From Aristolochia californica (lineage: Eukaryota; Streptophyta; Magnoliopsida; Piperales; Aristolochiaceae): a stretch of DNA of 64,000 nt. Below the pieces are notes generated by a model. That model was not told where the DNA came from. It worked only from the letters and a program-made list of their open reading frames with translations, and did not search any database. The stretch spans positions 13,103,931 through 13,167,930 of the forward strand of contig JARWKL010000010.1 in the NCBI GenBank assembly GCA_029961685.1, given 5' to 3'. Positions 45,923 to 60,468 of the stretch are shown piece after piece (position 1 is the stretch's first letter; each line of letters begins with the position of its first letter). Position numbers and translations under genes: made by a program.

Positions 45923-48900
45923 ATGGTGGATATGCATGCCTGAAACGTGTTGAAGATGCAAATGACCTAATGATCCAAAAATTTCAAGAAGTAGAAAAAA
46001 TTAAATTCTCAAGTTAACGTGAGGTGGAATAATTACCAGAGCCAAACAAACCACTTTTGGTCAATTTTACAAAAAACTAACCTAACAATCATAGATCATC
46101 GTAAATTTTTAGATCGATGTGTAACGGCTAAATTTTTTTTATAATTTTTGTTAGAAATGACTTATGGTTTGGGAGTCAACACTCAGTCAAAAAAGCATAG
46201 TGCTCCCCCCTCTCCCCCACTTCCGATGATTGCAAAAAACTATATATAAAAAACTAAAAGAGTTTAAAATCCATAAAAATCATAGATAGTTTTTGAAATT
46301 ATCTCTGTCAGCATTTTTGCATTTCAATTTAAGATATTCAATACTTTTCATATCCAAACTTGAGTTTTCACTCTCCCATTTTTCTCGTAAACAAAAAGAT
46401 ACGGCAAATAGATCACTACAAATTGAAAATTTTAGAGTTTATGTATGCAAAAAATTGAAAAATATAATATATGTAAGTGAAGAAAATTATTTGACGCACT
46501 AAAAATGAACAAGAAAGTTTTGTTGTCCATGTTTGGGAAATTCCACTAGTACAACCCCAAATTGCTTGGTGGAATTTTATAAGAAAGAGATTTCTAGTGG
46601 ATCCTAACATGTTTTAAATGTGGTGGATATGCATGCATGAAACATGTTAAAGATGCAAATGACCTAATCATCCAAAAAATTCTAGCAGTAGAAAAAATTA
46701 AATTCTCAAGTTAACGTGTGGTGGGAGATTTATCAGAGCCAAATAACCCACTTTTTGCCTATTTAACAAAAAGCGGACCAAACAATCATAGATCATCGTA
46801 AATGTTTTGATCGATTAATTATGTGTAACGGCTAAATTTTTTGTTAGAAATGACATATGGTTTTGGAATCAACACTCAGTTAAAAATGCCTCGCCCCCCT
46901 CTTCCGATGATTGCAAAACCCAATATATAAAAAACTAAAAGTGTTTAAAATCCTTAAAATTCACATATACTTTTGGAATTATCTCTCTCACCATTTGGGA
47001 ATTTCCATTTTGGATGTTCAATTTTTTTTCAAATCCAAAATTGAGTTTTCACTCTCCCATTTTTCTCGTAAAAAAAAAAAAGAAAGGCAAACAAATCACA
47101 AAAAAATGAAAATTTTAGAGTTTATGTATGCAAAAAATTGAAAACTATTATAAATGTAAGTGAAGAAAATTATTTCACGCACTAAAAATGAACACCAAAG
47201 TTTTGTTATCCATGTTTGGGAAATTCCAATAGTACAACCCCTAATAGCTTGGCGGAATTCTAAAGAAAGAGATTTCTAATTAAGCCTAACATATTTTAAA
47301 TGAGGTGGATATGCATGCCTGAAATATGTTGAAGATGCTAATGACCTAATGATCCAAAAATTTCAAGGAGTAGAAAAAATTAAATTCTCAAGTAAAGATG
47401 CGGTGGGATATTTACCAAAGCCAAATAACCCACTATTTGCCTATTTTACAAAAAGCGGACCTAACAATCATAAATCACCGTAAATGTTTTGATCGATTAT
47501 TGATGTGTAACGACTATAATTTTTGTTAGAAATGACTTATGTTTTAGGAGTCACCACACAATTAAAAAGGTCTCGATCCCCCTCTTCCGATGATTGCAAA
47601 ACCCAATATATAAAAAACTAAAAGAGTTTACTATCCTTAAAAATCACAGATACTTTTTGGAATTATCTCTCTCAGCATTTTTGCATTTCCATTTTGGATG
47701 TTCAATTTTTTTTTCAAATCCAAACTTGAGTTTTCACTCTCCTATTTTTATCGTAAACAAAAACATAAGGCAAATAGATCACAACATAATGAAAATCTTA
47801 GAGTTTATGTAAGCAAAAAATTGAAAGCTATATAAGCAAAAAATTGAAAACTATAAAAAATGTAAGGGAAGAAAATTATTTCACACACTAAAAATGAACA
47901 CCAAATTTTTTTTATCCATGTTTGGGAAATTCCACTAGTACAACCCCTAATATCTTGGTGGAATTTTATAAGAAAGAAATTTCTAATTGATCCTAACATG
48001 TTTTAAATGTGGTGGATATGCATGCCAGGAATATGTTGATGATGCAAATGACCTAATGATCCAAAAATTTCATGGAGTAGAAAAAATTAAATTCTCAAGT
48101 TAACCTGCGGTGGGATAAATACTAAAGCAAAAACACCAACTTTTTGCCAAATTTTACAAAAAGCGGACCTAACAATCATAGATCATCGTAAATGTTTTGA
48201 TCGATTAATTTTGTGTAACGGCTAAATTTTTTGTTACAAATGACTTATGGTTTGGGAGTCAACAATTGGTTAAAAACGCCCCCCCACCCCCCCCTCTTTC
48301 GATGATTGCAAAAAACTATATATAAAAAACTAAAAGGTTTTAAAATTCTTAAAAATCACAAATAATTTTTGGAATTATCTCTGTCAGCATTTCTGCATTT
48401 CCATTTAAGATAATCAATTTTTTTTCTTATCCAAACTTGAGTTTTCACTCTCCCATTTTTCTCGTAAACAAAAAGATAAGCCAAATAGATCACTACAAAT
48501 TGAAAATTTTAGAGTTTATGTATGCAAAAAATTTAACACTATAATAAATGTAAGTGAATAAAATTATTTGACGCACTAAAAATGAATAACAGATTTTTGT
48601 TATCCAAGTTCATGAAATTCCACTAATACAACCCCAAATAGCTTGGTGGAATTTTATTAGAAAGAGATTTCTAATTGATCCTAACCTGTTTTAAATGTAG
48701 TGGAATTTGAAACATGTTGAAGATGCGAATGACCTAATGATCAAAAAAATTCGAGTAGAAACAATTAAATTCTCAAGTTAACGTACGGTGGGATATTTAC
48801 CAGAGCCAAACAACCCACTTTTTGCCTATTTTACAAAAAGAGGACCTAACTATCATAGATCATCGTAAATGTTTTGATCAATTACTGTTGTGTAACGGCT

Positions 48901-50319
48901 ATAATTTTTGTTGGAAATGGCTTATGGTTTGGGAGTCAACACTCAGTTAAAAATGCCTTGCCCCCGCCCTTCTGACAATTGCAAAACCCAATATATAAAA
49001 AAACTAAAAGAGTTTACCATCCTTAAAAATCACATATACTTTTTGGAATTATCCCTCTCAGCATTTGCGCATTTCCATTTTGGATGTTCAATTTTTTTTC
49101 AAATCCAAACTTGAATTTTCACTCTCTTATCTTTCTCGTAAACAAACAGATAAGGCAAATATATCACAACAAAATGAAAATATTGTAGTTTATTAATGTA
49201 CAAAATAGAAAACTATAAAAAATGTATGTGAAGAAAATTATTTCACGCAATAAAAATGAACACCAAAGTTTTTTTATCCACGTTTGGGAAATTCCACTAG
49301 TACAACCCCTATTAGCTTGGTGGAATTTTATAAGAAAGAGATTTATAATTAATCCTAGCATGTTTTAAATGTGTTGGATATGCATACCTGAAACATGTTG
49401 AAGATGCAAATGACCTAATGATCCAAAAATTTCAACGAGTAGAAAAAATTAAATTCCCAAGTAAACATGCAGTGGGATATTTACTAGAGCCAAACAACCC
49501 ACTATTTGCCTATTTTACAAAAAGCGGACCTAACAATCATAGATCACCGTAAATGTTTTGATCAATTATTAATGTGTAACGGCTATAATTATTGTTAGAA
49601 ATGAATTTTGGATTGGGAGTCAACACTCAGTTAAAAAGGCCTCGACCCCCTCTTCCGATGATTGTAAATCCCAATATATAAAAAACTAAAAGAGTTTACC
49701 ATCCTTTAAAATCACAGATACTTTTTGGAATTATCTCTCTCAGCATTTGTGTATTTCCATTTTGGATGTTCATTTTTTTTTTCAAATCCAAACTTCAGTT
49801 TTCACTCTCTTATTTTTATCGTAAAAAAAAAGATAAGACAAATAGATCACGACAAAATGAAAATTTTAGAGTTTATGTTTGGAAAAAATTGAAAACTACA
49901 ATAAATGTAAGTGAAGAAAATTAGTTCATGCATTGAAAATGAACACCAAAGTTTTGTTATCCATGTTTGGGAAATTCCTCTAGTACAACCCATAATAGCT
50001 TTGTGGAATTTTATAAGAAAGAGATTTCTAATTGATCCTAACCTATTTTAAATGTGGTGGATATGCCTGCCTGAAACATGTTGCAGATCTAAATGACCTA
50101 ATGATCATAAAATTTCGAGTAGACAAAACTAAATTCTCGTATTAACGTGCAGTGGGATAGTTACCAAAGCCAAACAATCAACTTTTTGTCTATTTTACAA
50201 AAAGCCGACCTAACATTCATAGATCATCGTAAATGTTTTGATCGATTAATGATGTGTAACGACTATATTTGTTGTTAGAAATGACTTATGGTTTGGGAGT
50301 CAACACTCAATTAAAAATG

Positions 50320-50360
50320 CCTCGCCCCCCCTCTCGCAGATAGGTTTTGGAATTATGTCT
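50320..50360 (+). repeat. B monomer with a deletion of about 62 bp after the C tract
   Basis: CTCGCCCCCCCTCTCGCAGATAGG lacks the usual TTCCGATGATTGCAAAACCC, the TATATAAAA block and most of the CCTTAAAAATCAC site. The marker interval is 621 bp. Confidence 0.7.
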
Positions 50361-50984
50361 CTCAGAATTTGTGCATTTCCATTTTGGATGTTCAATTTTT
50401 TTTCAAATCCAAACTTCAGTTTTCACTCTCCCATTTTTCTCGCAAAACAAAAATATAAGGCAAATAGATCACTAAAAAATGAAAATTTTGGAGTTTATGT
50501 ATGCAAAAAATTGAAAACTATAATAAATGTAAGTGAAGAAAATTATTTCACACACTAAAAATGAACACCAAATTTTTTTATCCATGTTTGGGAAATTCCA
50601 CTAGTACAACCCCTAATAGGTTGGTGGCATTTTATTAGAAAAATATTTCTAATTGATCCTAACATGTTTCAAATGTGGTGGATATGCATGCCTGAAACAT
50701 GTTGAAGATGCACATGACCTAATGATTGAAAAATTTCAAGGTGTAGAAAAAATTAAATTCTCAAGTTAACGTGCAGTGGGAAATTTACAAGTGACAAAGA
50801 ACCTACTTTTTGCCTATTTTACAAAAAGCGGACCAAGCAATCATAGATCATTGTAAATGTTTTTATTGTTTAATGATGTATAATGGCTATAATTTTTGTT
50901 AGAAATGACTTATGGCTTGGGAGTCAACACTCAGTTAAAACTGCCTCGTCCCCTCTCTTCTTATGATTGCAAACCCAATACATA

Positions 50985-51025
50985 AAAAACTAAAAGTGTG
51001 CATTTGTGCATTTGTGCATTTCCAT
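50985..51025 (+). repeat. Triplicated GCATTTGT motif at a small deletion
   Basis: CTAAAAGTGTGCATTTGTGCATTTGTGCATTTCC shows three successive copies of an 8-9 bp motif that is single elsewhere, here 9-bp spaced. The usual TTTACCATCCTTAAAAATC through CTCTCTCA stretch is missing. The interval is 643 bp. Confidence 0.7.
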
Positions 51026-52199
51026 TTTGGAAGTTCATTTTTTTTTCAAATCCAAACTTGAGTTTTCACTTCCCCATTTTTCTCGTATACAAAAAGATAA
51101 GGCAAATAAAATACAACAAACTTAAAATTTTAGAGTTTATGTATGTAAAATATGGAAAAATATAAAAAATGTGAGTGAAGAAAATTATTTCACGCACTAA
51201 AAATGAACACCAGAGTTTTGTTATCCAAGTTTGGAAAATTCCACTAGTACAACCCATAATAGCTTGGTGGAATTTTATTGGAAAGAGTTTTCTAATTGAT
51301 CCTAACATCTTTTAAATGTGGTGGATATGCATGCCTGAAACATGTTGAAGATGCAAATGACTGAATGATCCAAAAATTTAAAGCAGTAGAAAAAATTAAA
51401 ATCTCAAGTTAACGAGTGGTGGGATATTTATGAGAGCCAAACAACCCACTTTTTGCCTATTTTACAAAATGCGAACCTAACAATCATAGATCATCGTAAA
51501 TTTTTTGATTGGTTAATGATGTGTAATGCCTACAATTTTTGTAAGAAATGACTATGGTTTGGGAGTTATTACTGAGTTAAAAAAGCCTTGCCTCCCCTTT
51601 TCTGATGATTGGAAAACCCAATATATAAAAAACTAAAATAATTTACAATCCTTAAAAATCACACATACTTTTTGGAATTATCTCTCTCAGCATTTGTGCA
51701 TTTCCATTTTGGATGTTCAATTTTTTTTCAAATCCAAACTTGATTTTTCACTCTCCCATTTTTCTCGTAAAAAAAAAGGGCAAATAGATCACAACAAAAT
51801 GAAAATTTTAGATTTTATGTGCGCAAAAAATTGAAAACTAAAATAAATGTAATTCAAAAAAATTATTTTTCGCACTAAAAATGAACACCAAGGTTTTGTT
51901 ATCCATGTGTCAGAAATTCCACTTGTGCAACCCCAAATAGTTTGGTTGAATTTTGTAATATAGAGATTTCTAATTGATCCTTAAATGTTTTAAATGTGGT
52001 GGATATACATGCCTGAAACATGCGGATGATACAAATGACCTAATGATCAAAAAACTTCATTGAGTAGAAAAAATTATATTCTCAAGTTAACGTGTGGTGG
52101 GATATTTAACAGAGCCAAACAACCCACTTTTGGCCTATTTTACAAATATCGGACCAAACAATCATAGATCATAGTAAATTTTTTGATCGATTACTAATG

Positions 52200-55100
52200 C
52201 GCAAAGGCTATAATTTTTTTTTTAGAAATGACTTTTGGTTCTGGAGTCCACACTCAGTTAAATTTGCCTCGGCCCCCCTTTTCCGATGATTGCAAAACCT
52301 AATATATAAAACACTAAAAATTACATAAAAATCATAGTTACTTTTTGGAAATATCTGTCTCAGGATTTTTGATTTTCCATTTTGGATGTTAAATTTTTTT
52401 CCAAATCCAAACTTGAGTTTTCACACATCCATTTTTTCTCGTAAACAAAAAGATATGGCAAATAGATCTCAACAAAATGAAAATTTTAGAGTTTATTTAT
52501 GCAAAAAATTGAAAACTATAATAAATGTAAGTGAAGAAAATTATTTCACGCACTAAGAATCAACACCAAAGTTATGTTATCCATGTTTGGGAAATTCCAC
52601 TAGTACAACCCCTAATTGCTTGGTGGAATTTTATAAGAAAAATATTTATAATTGATCTTAACATGTTTTAAATGTGGTGGATATGCATGCACGAAACATG
52701 TTGAAGATGCAAATGACCAAATAATCCTAAAATTTCAAGGAGTAGAAAAATTAAATTCTTAAGCTAACTTGCGGTGTGATATTTACAAGAGCCAAACAAT
52801 CCACTTTTTGCCTATTTTAAAAAAAGTGGACCTAACATTCATTGATCATCGTAAATGTTTTGTTTGATTAATGATGTGTAATGGCTATTATTTTTGTTGG
52901 AAATGACTTATGGTTTGGGAACCAACACTCAGACAAAAATTCCACACCCCACTTTTTCCGTTCATTGAAAACCAAATATATAAAAAAGTAAAAGAGTTTA
53001 CAATCCTTAGAAATCACATATACTTTTTGCAATTATCTCTCTCAGCATTTGGGCATTTCCATTTTGGATGTTCAATTTTTTTTCAAATCAAAAAATGAGT
53101 TTTCACTCTGCTATTTTGCTCGTAAAATAAAAAGATAAGGCAAATAAATCAGAAAAAATGAAAATTTTAGAGTTTATGTATGCAAAAAATTGAAAACTAC
53201 AATTAATGTATGTGAAGAAAATTATTTCACGCACTAAAAATGAATACCAAACTTTTGTTATCCATGTTTAGGAAATTCTACTAGTACAACCCCTAATAGC
53301 TTGGTGGAATTTTATAAGAAAGATATTTCTAATTGATCCTAATATGTTTTAAATGTGGATATGCATGCCTGAAACATGTTGAAGTTGCAAATGACCTAAT
53401 GATCCAAAATTTCAAGGAGAAGAAAAAATTAAATTGTTAAGTTAACGTGCGGTGGGATATTTACCAGAGCAAAACAACCTACTTTTTGCCTATTTTTCAA
53501 AAAGCGGACCATACAATCATAGATCATCATAATTTTTTTGATCGAATAATGATGTGTAACGGCTATAATTTTTGTTAGAAATGATTTATGGTTTGGGAGT
53601 CAACACTCGATTAAAAATGCCTCACCCCTTCCCCCCCCACCCCCCCTGGCCCCCTTTTTCGATGATTGAAAAACCTAATATATAAAAAACATAATTATTG
53701 GAATTATCTCTCTCGGCATTTGTGCATTTCCATTTTGGATGTTCCATTTTTTTTCAAATCCAAACTAGAGTTTTCATTTTCCCATTTTTCTCGTTTACAA
53801 AAAGATTAGGCAAATAGAATACAACAAAATGGCAATATAGGAGTTTATGTACGCAAAAAATTGAAAACTATAACAAATGTAAGTGAAGAAAACTATTTCA
53901 CGCAGTAAAATTGAACACCAAAGTTATGTTATCCATGTTTGGGAAATTCCACTAGTACAACCCCTAAAAGCTTGGCGGAATTTTATAAGAAAGAGATTTC
54001 TAATTGATCCTTACATGTTTTAAATGTGGATATGCATGCCTGAAACATGTTGAAGATGCAAATGACCAAATGATCCAAAAATTTTGAGTAGAAAAAATTA
54101 AATTTTCAAGTTAACTTGCGGTGGGATATTTACCAGATCCAAACAATCCACTTTTTGCCTATTTTACAAAAAACAGAACTAACAATCCTAGATCATCATA
54201 TATGTTTTGATCGATTCATGATGTGTAACGGCTATAATTTTTGTTAGAAATGACTTATGGTTTGGTAGTCAACACTCAGTCAAAAATTCCTCGCCCCCTC
54301 CGATGATTGCAAAAGCTAATATATAAAAAACTAAAAGAGTTTTCAATCCTTAAAAATCACATATACTTTTTCCAATTATCTCTCTCAGCATTTTGGCATT
54401 TCCATTTTGGATGTTCAATTTTTTTCAAATAAAAAATTGAGTTTTCACTCTCCTATTTTTCTCGTAAAATAAAAAGTTAAGGCAAATTAATCACAACAAA
54501 ATGAAAATTTTAGAGTTGATGTATGCAAAAAATTGAAAACTACAATTAATGTATGTGAAGAAAATTATTTCACGCACTAAAAATGAACACAGTTTTGTTA
54601 TCAATGTTTGGGAAATTCTACTTGTACAACCCCTAATAGCATGGTGAAATTTTATAAGAAAGAGATTTCTAATTGATCCTAACATTTTTTAAATGTGGAT
54701 ATGCATACCTGAAACATGTTGAAGATGCAAATGACCTAATGATCCAAAATTTTCAAGGAGCAGAAAAAATTAAATTGGCAAGTTAACGTGCGGTAGGATA
54801 TTTACCAGAGCAAAACAACCCACTTTTTGCCTATTTTACAAAAAGCGGACCATACAATCATAGATCATCGTAATTTTTTGGTCAAATAATGATGTGTGAT
54901 GGCTATAATTTTTGTCAGAAATGACTTATGGTTTGGGAGTCAACCCTCAGTTAAAAATGTCTCCCCCCCCCCCTTCCCTGCTTTTCCAGTGCTTGAAAAA
55001 GCTAACATATAAAAAACTAAAAGAGTTTAAAATCCTTAAAAATCACACATAAGTTTTTGAATTATCTCTCTCGGCATTTGTGCATTTCCATTTTAGATGT

Positions 55101-55400
55101 TCCATTCTTTTTCAATCCAAACGTGAGTTTTCACTCTCCCATTTTTCTCGTATACAAAAAGATTAGGCAAATAGAATACCACAAAATGACAATATAGAAG
55201 TTTATGTATGGAAAAAATTGAAAACAATAACACATGTAAGTGAAGAAAACTATTTCACGCACTGAAAATGAATACCAAAGTTTTGCTATCCATGTTTGGG
55301 AAATTCCACTAGTACAACCCCTAAAAGCTTGGCGGAATTTTATAAGAAAGAGATTTCTAATTGATCCTAACATGTTTTAAATGTCGATATGCATGCCTGA
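52200..55400 (+). repeat. B segment paralogous to the 34.6-42 kb region, without the retroelement
   Basis: Ordered subtype marks match the left region: CTTTTGGTTCTGGAGTC, GATTTTCCATTTTGG, CAACACCAAAGTTATG, GGGAACCAACACTCAG with a plain CCCCACTTTTTCC, CAGCATTTGGGCATTTCC, GAAGTTGCAAATGACC, CTCTCTCGGCATTTG and CAGCATTTTGGCATTT. At 54,695-54,830 it holds the counterpart of the duplicated 153-bp flank (GCATACCTGAAACATG, GGAGCAGAAAAAATTAAATTGGC) in an unbroken monomer. It therefore serves as an empty-site reference. Confidence 0.65.
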
Positions 55401-58040
55401 AACATGTTGAAGATGCAAATGACCAAATGATCCAAAAATTTCAAGGAGTAGAAAAAATTAAATTCTCAAGTTTATTGTGCGGTGGGATATTTAATAGAGC
55501 CAAACAACCTAGTTTTTGCCTGTTAATAAAAAAGCGGACCTAACAATCGTAGATCGTCGTAAATATTTTGATCGATTAATAATGTGTAACGGCTATAATT
55601 TTTTTTAGAAATGACTTATTGTTAGGGAGTCAACACTCAGTTGTAAATGCCTCGCCCCCTTCTCCGATGATTGAAAAACCCAATATATAAAAAACTAAAA
55701 CAGTTTACAATCCATAAAAATCACAGATACTTTTTGGAATTATCTCTCTAAGCATTTGCGCATTTCCATTTTAGATGTTCAATTTGTTTTCAAATCCAAA
55801 CTTGAGTTTTCACTCTCCTTTTTTTCTCGTAAACAAAAAGATAAGGCAAATTGATCACAACAAAATTAAAATTTTAGAGTTTATGTATGCAAAATATTTA
55901 AAACTATAATAAATGTGAGTGGAGAAAATTATTTCACACACTAAAAATGAAAACCAAAGTTTTGTTATCCATGTTTGGGATATTCTACTAGTACAACCCC
56001 TAAGAGCTTGGTGGAATTTTATAAGTAAGAAATTTCTATTTGATCCTAACATGTTTTAAATGTGGATAAGAATGCCTGAAACATGTTGTAGATGCAAATG
56101 ACCTAGTGATCCAAAAATTGCGCGTAGAAAAAATTAAATTCTCAAGTTAACGTACAATGGGATATTTACCAAAGCCAAACAACCCACTTTTTGCCTATTT
56201 TACAAAACGCGGACCTAACAATCTTTGATCATCGTAAATTTTTTCATCGAATAATGATGTGTAATGGCTATGATTATTTTTTTAAATGACTTATGGTTTG
56301 GAAGTTGACACACAGTTAAAAATGCCTTGCCCCCCCTTTTCCGATGTTGCAAAACCTAATATATAAAAAACTAAAAAAGTTTCCAATCCTTAAAAATCAC
56401 AGATACTTTTTGGAAATATCTCTCTCTTCATTTGTGAATTTCCATTCTAGATGTTCAATTTTTCTTCAAATCCATACTTGAGTTTTCACTCTCCCATTTT
56501 TCCCGTAAACAAGAAGATTAGGCGAAAAGATCAATACAAAAAGAAAATTTTAGAGTTTATGTGTGCAAAAAATTGAAAACTATAATAAATGTATGTGAAG
56601 AAAATTATTTCACGCTAAAAAAATGAACACCAAAGTTTTGTTATCCATATTTGGCAAATTCCACTAGTACAACCTCTTATAGCTTGGTGGAATTTTAAAT
56701 GTGGAAGGGCAAGTCGGAAACATGTTGAAGATGCAAATGACCTAATAATCCAAAAATTTCTAGGAGTAGAAAAAATTAATTTCTCAAGTTAACGTGCGGT
56801 GGTATATTTACCAGAGCCAAACAACCCACTTTTTGTGAATTTTACAAAACGCAGATCTAACAGTCATAGATCATTGTAAATGTTTTTATAAATTATTGAT
56901 ATGTAACGACTATAATTTTTGTTAGAAATGACTTATAGTTTGGGAGTCAACACTCAATTGAAAATGCCTCGCCACCTCTCTTTCGATGATTGCAAAACCC
57001 AATATATAAAAAACTAAAAGTGTTTATCATCCTTAAAAATCATAGATACTTTTTGGAATTATGTCTCTCAGAATTTGTAAATTTCCATTTTGGATGTTCA
57101 ATTATTTTTCAAGTCAAAACTTGAGTTTTCACTTTCCCATTTTTCTCATAAAAAAAATAAGGCAATGAAAATTTTAGAGTTTATGTATGCAAAAAATTGA
57201 AAACTATAATAAATTTAAGTGAAGAAAATTATTTCACGCACTAAAAATGAACACCAATGTTTTGTTATCCATGTTTGAGAAATTCCATTAGTACAACTCC
57301 TAATAGGTTGGTGGAATTTTATTAGAAAGATATTTCTAATTGATCCTAACATGTTTTAAAAGTAGTGGATATGCATGCCTGAAACATGTTGAAGATGCAA
57401 ATGACCTAATGATCAAAAAATTTCATGGAGTAGAAAAAATTAAATTCTCAAGTTAACTCGCGGTGGGATATTTACCAGAGCCAAACAACCCACTTTTTTC
57501 CTATTTTACAATACGTGGATCTAACATTCATAGATCATCATAAATGTTTTGATCAATTATTGATGTGTAACGACTATTATTTTGTTAGAAATGACTTATG
57601 GATTGGGAGTCAACACTCAGTTAAAAATGCCTCGGCCCCCTCTTCCGATAATTGCAAATCCCAATATATAAAAAATAAAAGAGTTTACCATTGTTAAAAA
57701 TCACAGATACTTTTTGGAATTATCACTCTCAGCATTTGTGCATTTCCATTTTAGATGTTCAAATTTTTTTCAAATCCAAACTTTAGTTTTGACTCTCCCA
57801 TTTATCTCGTAAACAAAAAGATTAGGCAAATAGATCACAACAAAATGAAAATTTTAGAGTTTGTCAATGTTAAAAATTGAAAAATATAATAAATGTAAGT
57901 GAAGAAAATTATTTCACGCACTAAAAATGAACACCAAAGTTTTGTTATCCATGTTTGGGAAATTCCACTAGTATAACCCCTAATAGCTTGGTGGAATTGT
58001 ATAAGAAAGAGATTTCTAATGGATTCTAACATGTTTTAAA

Positions 58041-59460
58041 TATGGTGGATATGCATGCCTGAAACGTGTTCAAGATGCAAATGACCTAATGATCCAAATA
58101 TTTCGAGTAGAAAAAAATAAATTCTCGAGTTAACGTGCGTGGGATATTTACTAGAGCCAAACAACCCAGTTTTTGGCTATTGTACAATGAGTGGACCTAA
58201 AAATCATAGATCATCATAAATGTTTTGATAGTTAATGAAATGTAACTGCCAAAATTTTTGGTAGAAATGACTTTTGGTTTGGGAGTCAACACTCAGTTAA
58301 AAATGCCTTGAGCCCCTCTTCCGATGATTGCAAAACCCAATATATAAAAAACTAAAAGAGTTTACCGTCCTTAAAAATAACAGATACTTTTTGGAATTAT
58401 CTCTTTCAGCGTTTGTGCATTTCCATTTTGGATGTTCAATTTTTTTTTAAAATCCAAACTTGTATTTTCACTCTCTTATTTTTCTCGTAAACAAAAAGAT
58501 ATGGCAAATAGATCACAACATGATGACAATTTTAGAGTTTATGTAAGCAAAAAATTGAAAACTATAATAAATGTAAGGGAAGAAAATTATTCCACGCACT
58601 AAAAATGAATACCAAAGTTTTGTTATCCATGTTTGGGAAATTCCACCAGTACAACCCCTAATAGCTTGGTGGAATTTGATAAGAAAGAGATTTCTAATTG
58701 ATCCTAACATGTTTTAAATGTGGTGGATATGCATGCCTGAAACTTGTTGAAGATGCCAATGACCTAATGATCCAAAAATTTCAAGGAGAAGAAAAAATTA
58801 AATTCTCAAGTTAACGTGTGGTGGGATATTTAACAGAGCCAAACAACCTACTTTTTTCTATTTTACTAAGAGCGGATCTAACAATCATAGATCATCATAA
58901 ATATTTTGATCGATTATTGATGTGTAACGGCTATAATTTGTGTTAGAAATGACTTGTGGTTTGGGAGTAAACATTCAGTTAAAAAGGCCTCGCCCCCCTA
59001 TTCCGACGATTTCAAAACCCAATATTTAAAAAACTAAAATAGTTTACCATCCTTAAAAATCACAGATAGTTTTTGGAATTTTCTCTCTTAGAATTTGTGC
59101 ATTTCCATTTTGGATGTTCAATTTTTTTTCAAATCCAAACTTGAGTTTTCACTCTCATATTTTTCTTGTAAACAAAAAGATAAGGCAAATAGATCACTAC
59201 AAAATGAAAATCTTAGAGTTTATGTGCGCAAAAAATAGAAAACTATAAAAAATTTAAGTGAAAAAACTTATTTCACACACTAAAAATGAACACTAAAGTT
59301 TTGTTATCAATGTTTGGGAAATTCCACTAGTACTATACCTTATACCATTGTGGAATTTTATAAGAAAGTGATTTCTAATTGATCCTGACATGTTTTAGAT
59401 GTGGTGGATATGCATGCCTGAAATGTGTTGAAGATGCAAATGACCAAATGATCCAAAAAT
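58041..59460 (+). repeat. B higher-order segment, copy 2
   Basis: Counterpart of 42,213-43,640 with the same ordered variants. The third, partial copy (62,180-62,960) lies about 3,520 bp further on, equal to about five monomers, and has GAAACTTGATGAAGATGCC and TTTACCAAGAGCGG. The B array is thus also organised above the single-monomer level, with much lower identity than the A HOR. Confidence 0.7.
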
Positions 59461-59789
59461 TTTGAGTGGAAAAAATTAAATTCTTAAGTTAAAGTGCGGT
59501 GGGATATTTACCAAAGCCAAACAACCCATTTTTTGCCTATTTTACAAAAAGCGGACCTCACAATCATAGATCATTGTAATTGTAATTGTGTAATGGCCAT
59601 AATTTTTGTAAGAAATGACTTATTGTTTGGAAAGAAAAAAAATGTAAGTGAAGAAAATTATTTCACGCGCTAAAAATGAACACCAAAGTTTTGTTATCCA
59701 TGTTGGGAAATTCCACTTGTACAACCACTAATAGCTTGGTGGAATTTTATAAGAAAGATATTTCTTATTGATCCTAACATGTTTTAAAT
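59401..59789 (+). repeat. B monomer with a deletion of about 290 bp
   Basis: At about 59,630, CTTATTGTTTGGAAAGAAAA is followed by AAAATGTAAGTGAAG. The segment from GGGAGTCAACACTCAG through the T tract and TTGAAAACTATAATAA is missing. The interval is 389 bp. Confidence 0.75.
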
Positions 59790-60468
59790 GTGGTGGATAT
59801 GCATGCCTAGAACATGTTGAAGATGCAAATGACCTAATGATCCAAAATTTCAAGGAGTATAAAAAATTAAATTCTCAAGTTAACGTGCGGTGGGATATTT
59901 ACTAGAGCCAGACAACCCTCTTTTTTCCTATTTTAAAAAGAGCGGACATAGCAATCATAGATCACAGTAAATGTTTTGATCGATTATTGATATGTAAGGA
60001 CTATAATTTGGTTAGAAATGACTTATGGTTTGGGAATCAACACTTAGTGAAAAATGTTAGGCCCCCCCTCTTCCGATGATTGCAAAAACCAATAAACAAA
60101 AAACTAAAAGATTTTACCATCCTTTTAAATCACAGATACTTTTTTAATTATCTCTCTATGAATTAGTGCATTTCTCTTTTGGATGTTCAATTTTTTTTCA
60201 AATCCAAACATGAGTTTTCACTCTCCCATTTTTCTCGTAAAAAAAAGATAAGGTAAATAGATCACAACAAAATGAAAATTTTAGAGTTTATGTATGTAAA
60301 ATATTGAAAACTATAATAAATGAATGTGAAGAAAATTATTTCACGCACTAAAAATGAACACCAAAGTTTTGTTATCCATGTTTGGGAAATTCCACAAGTA
60401 CAACCCCGAATAGCTTGGTGGAATTTTACAAGAAAGAGATTTCTAACAGATCCTAACATGTTTTAAAT

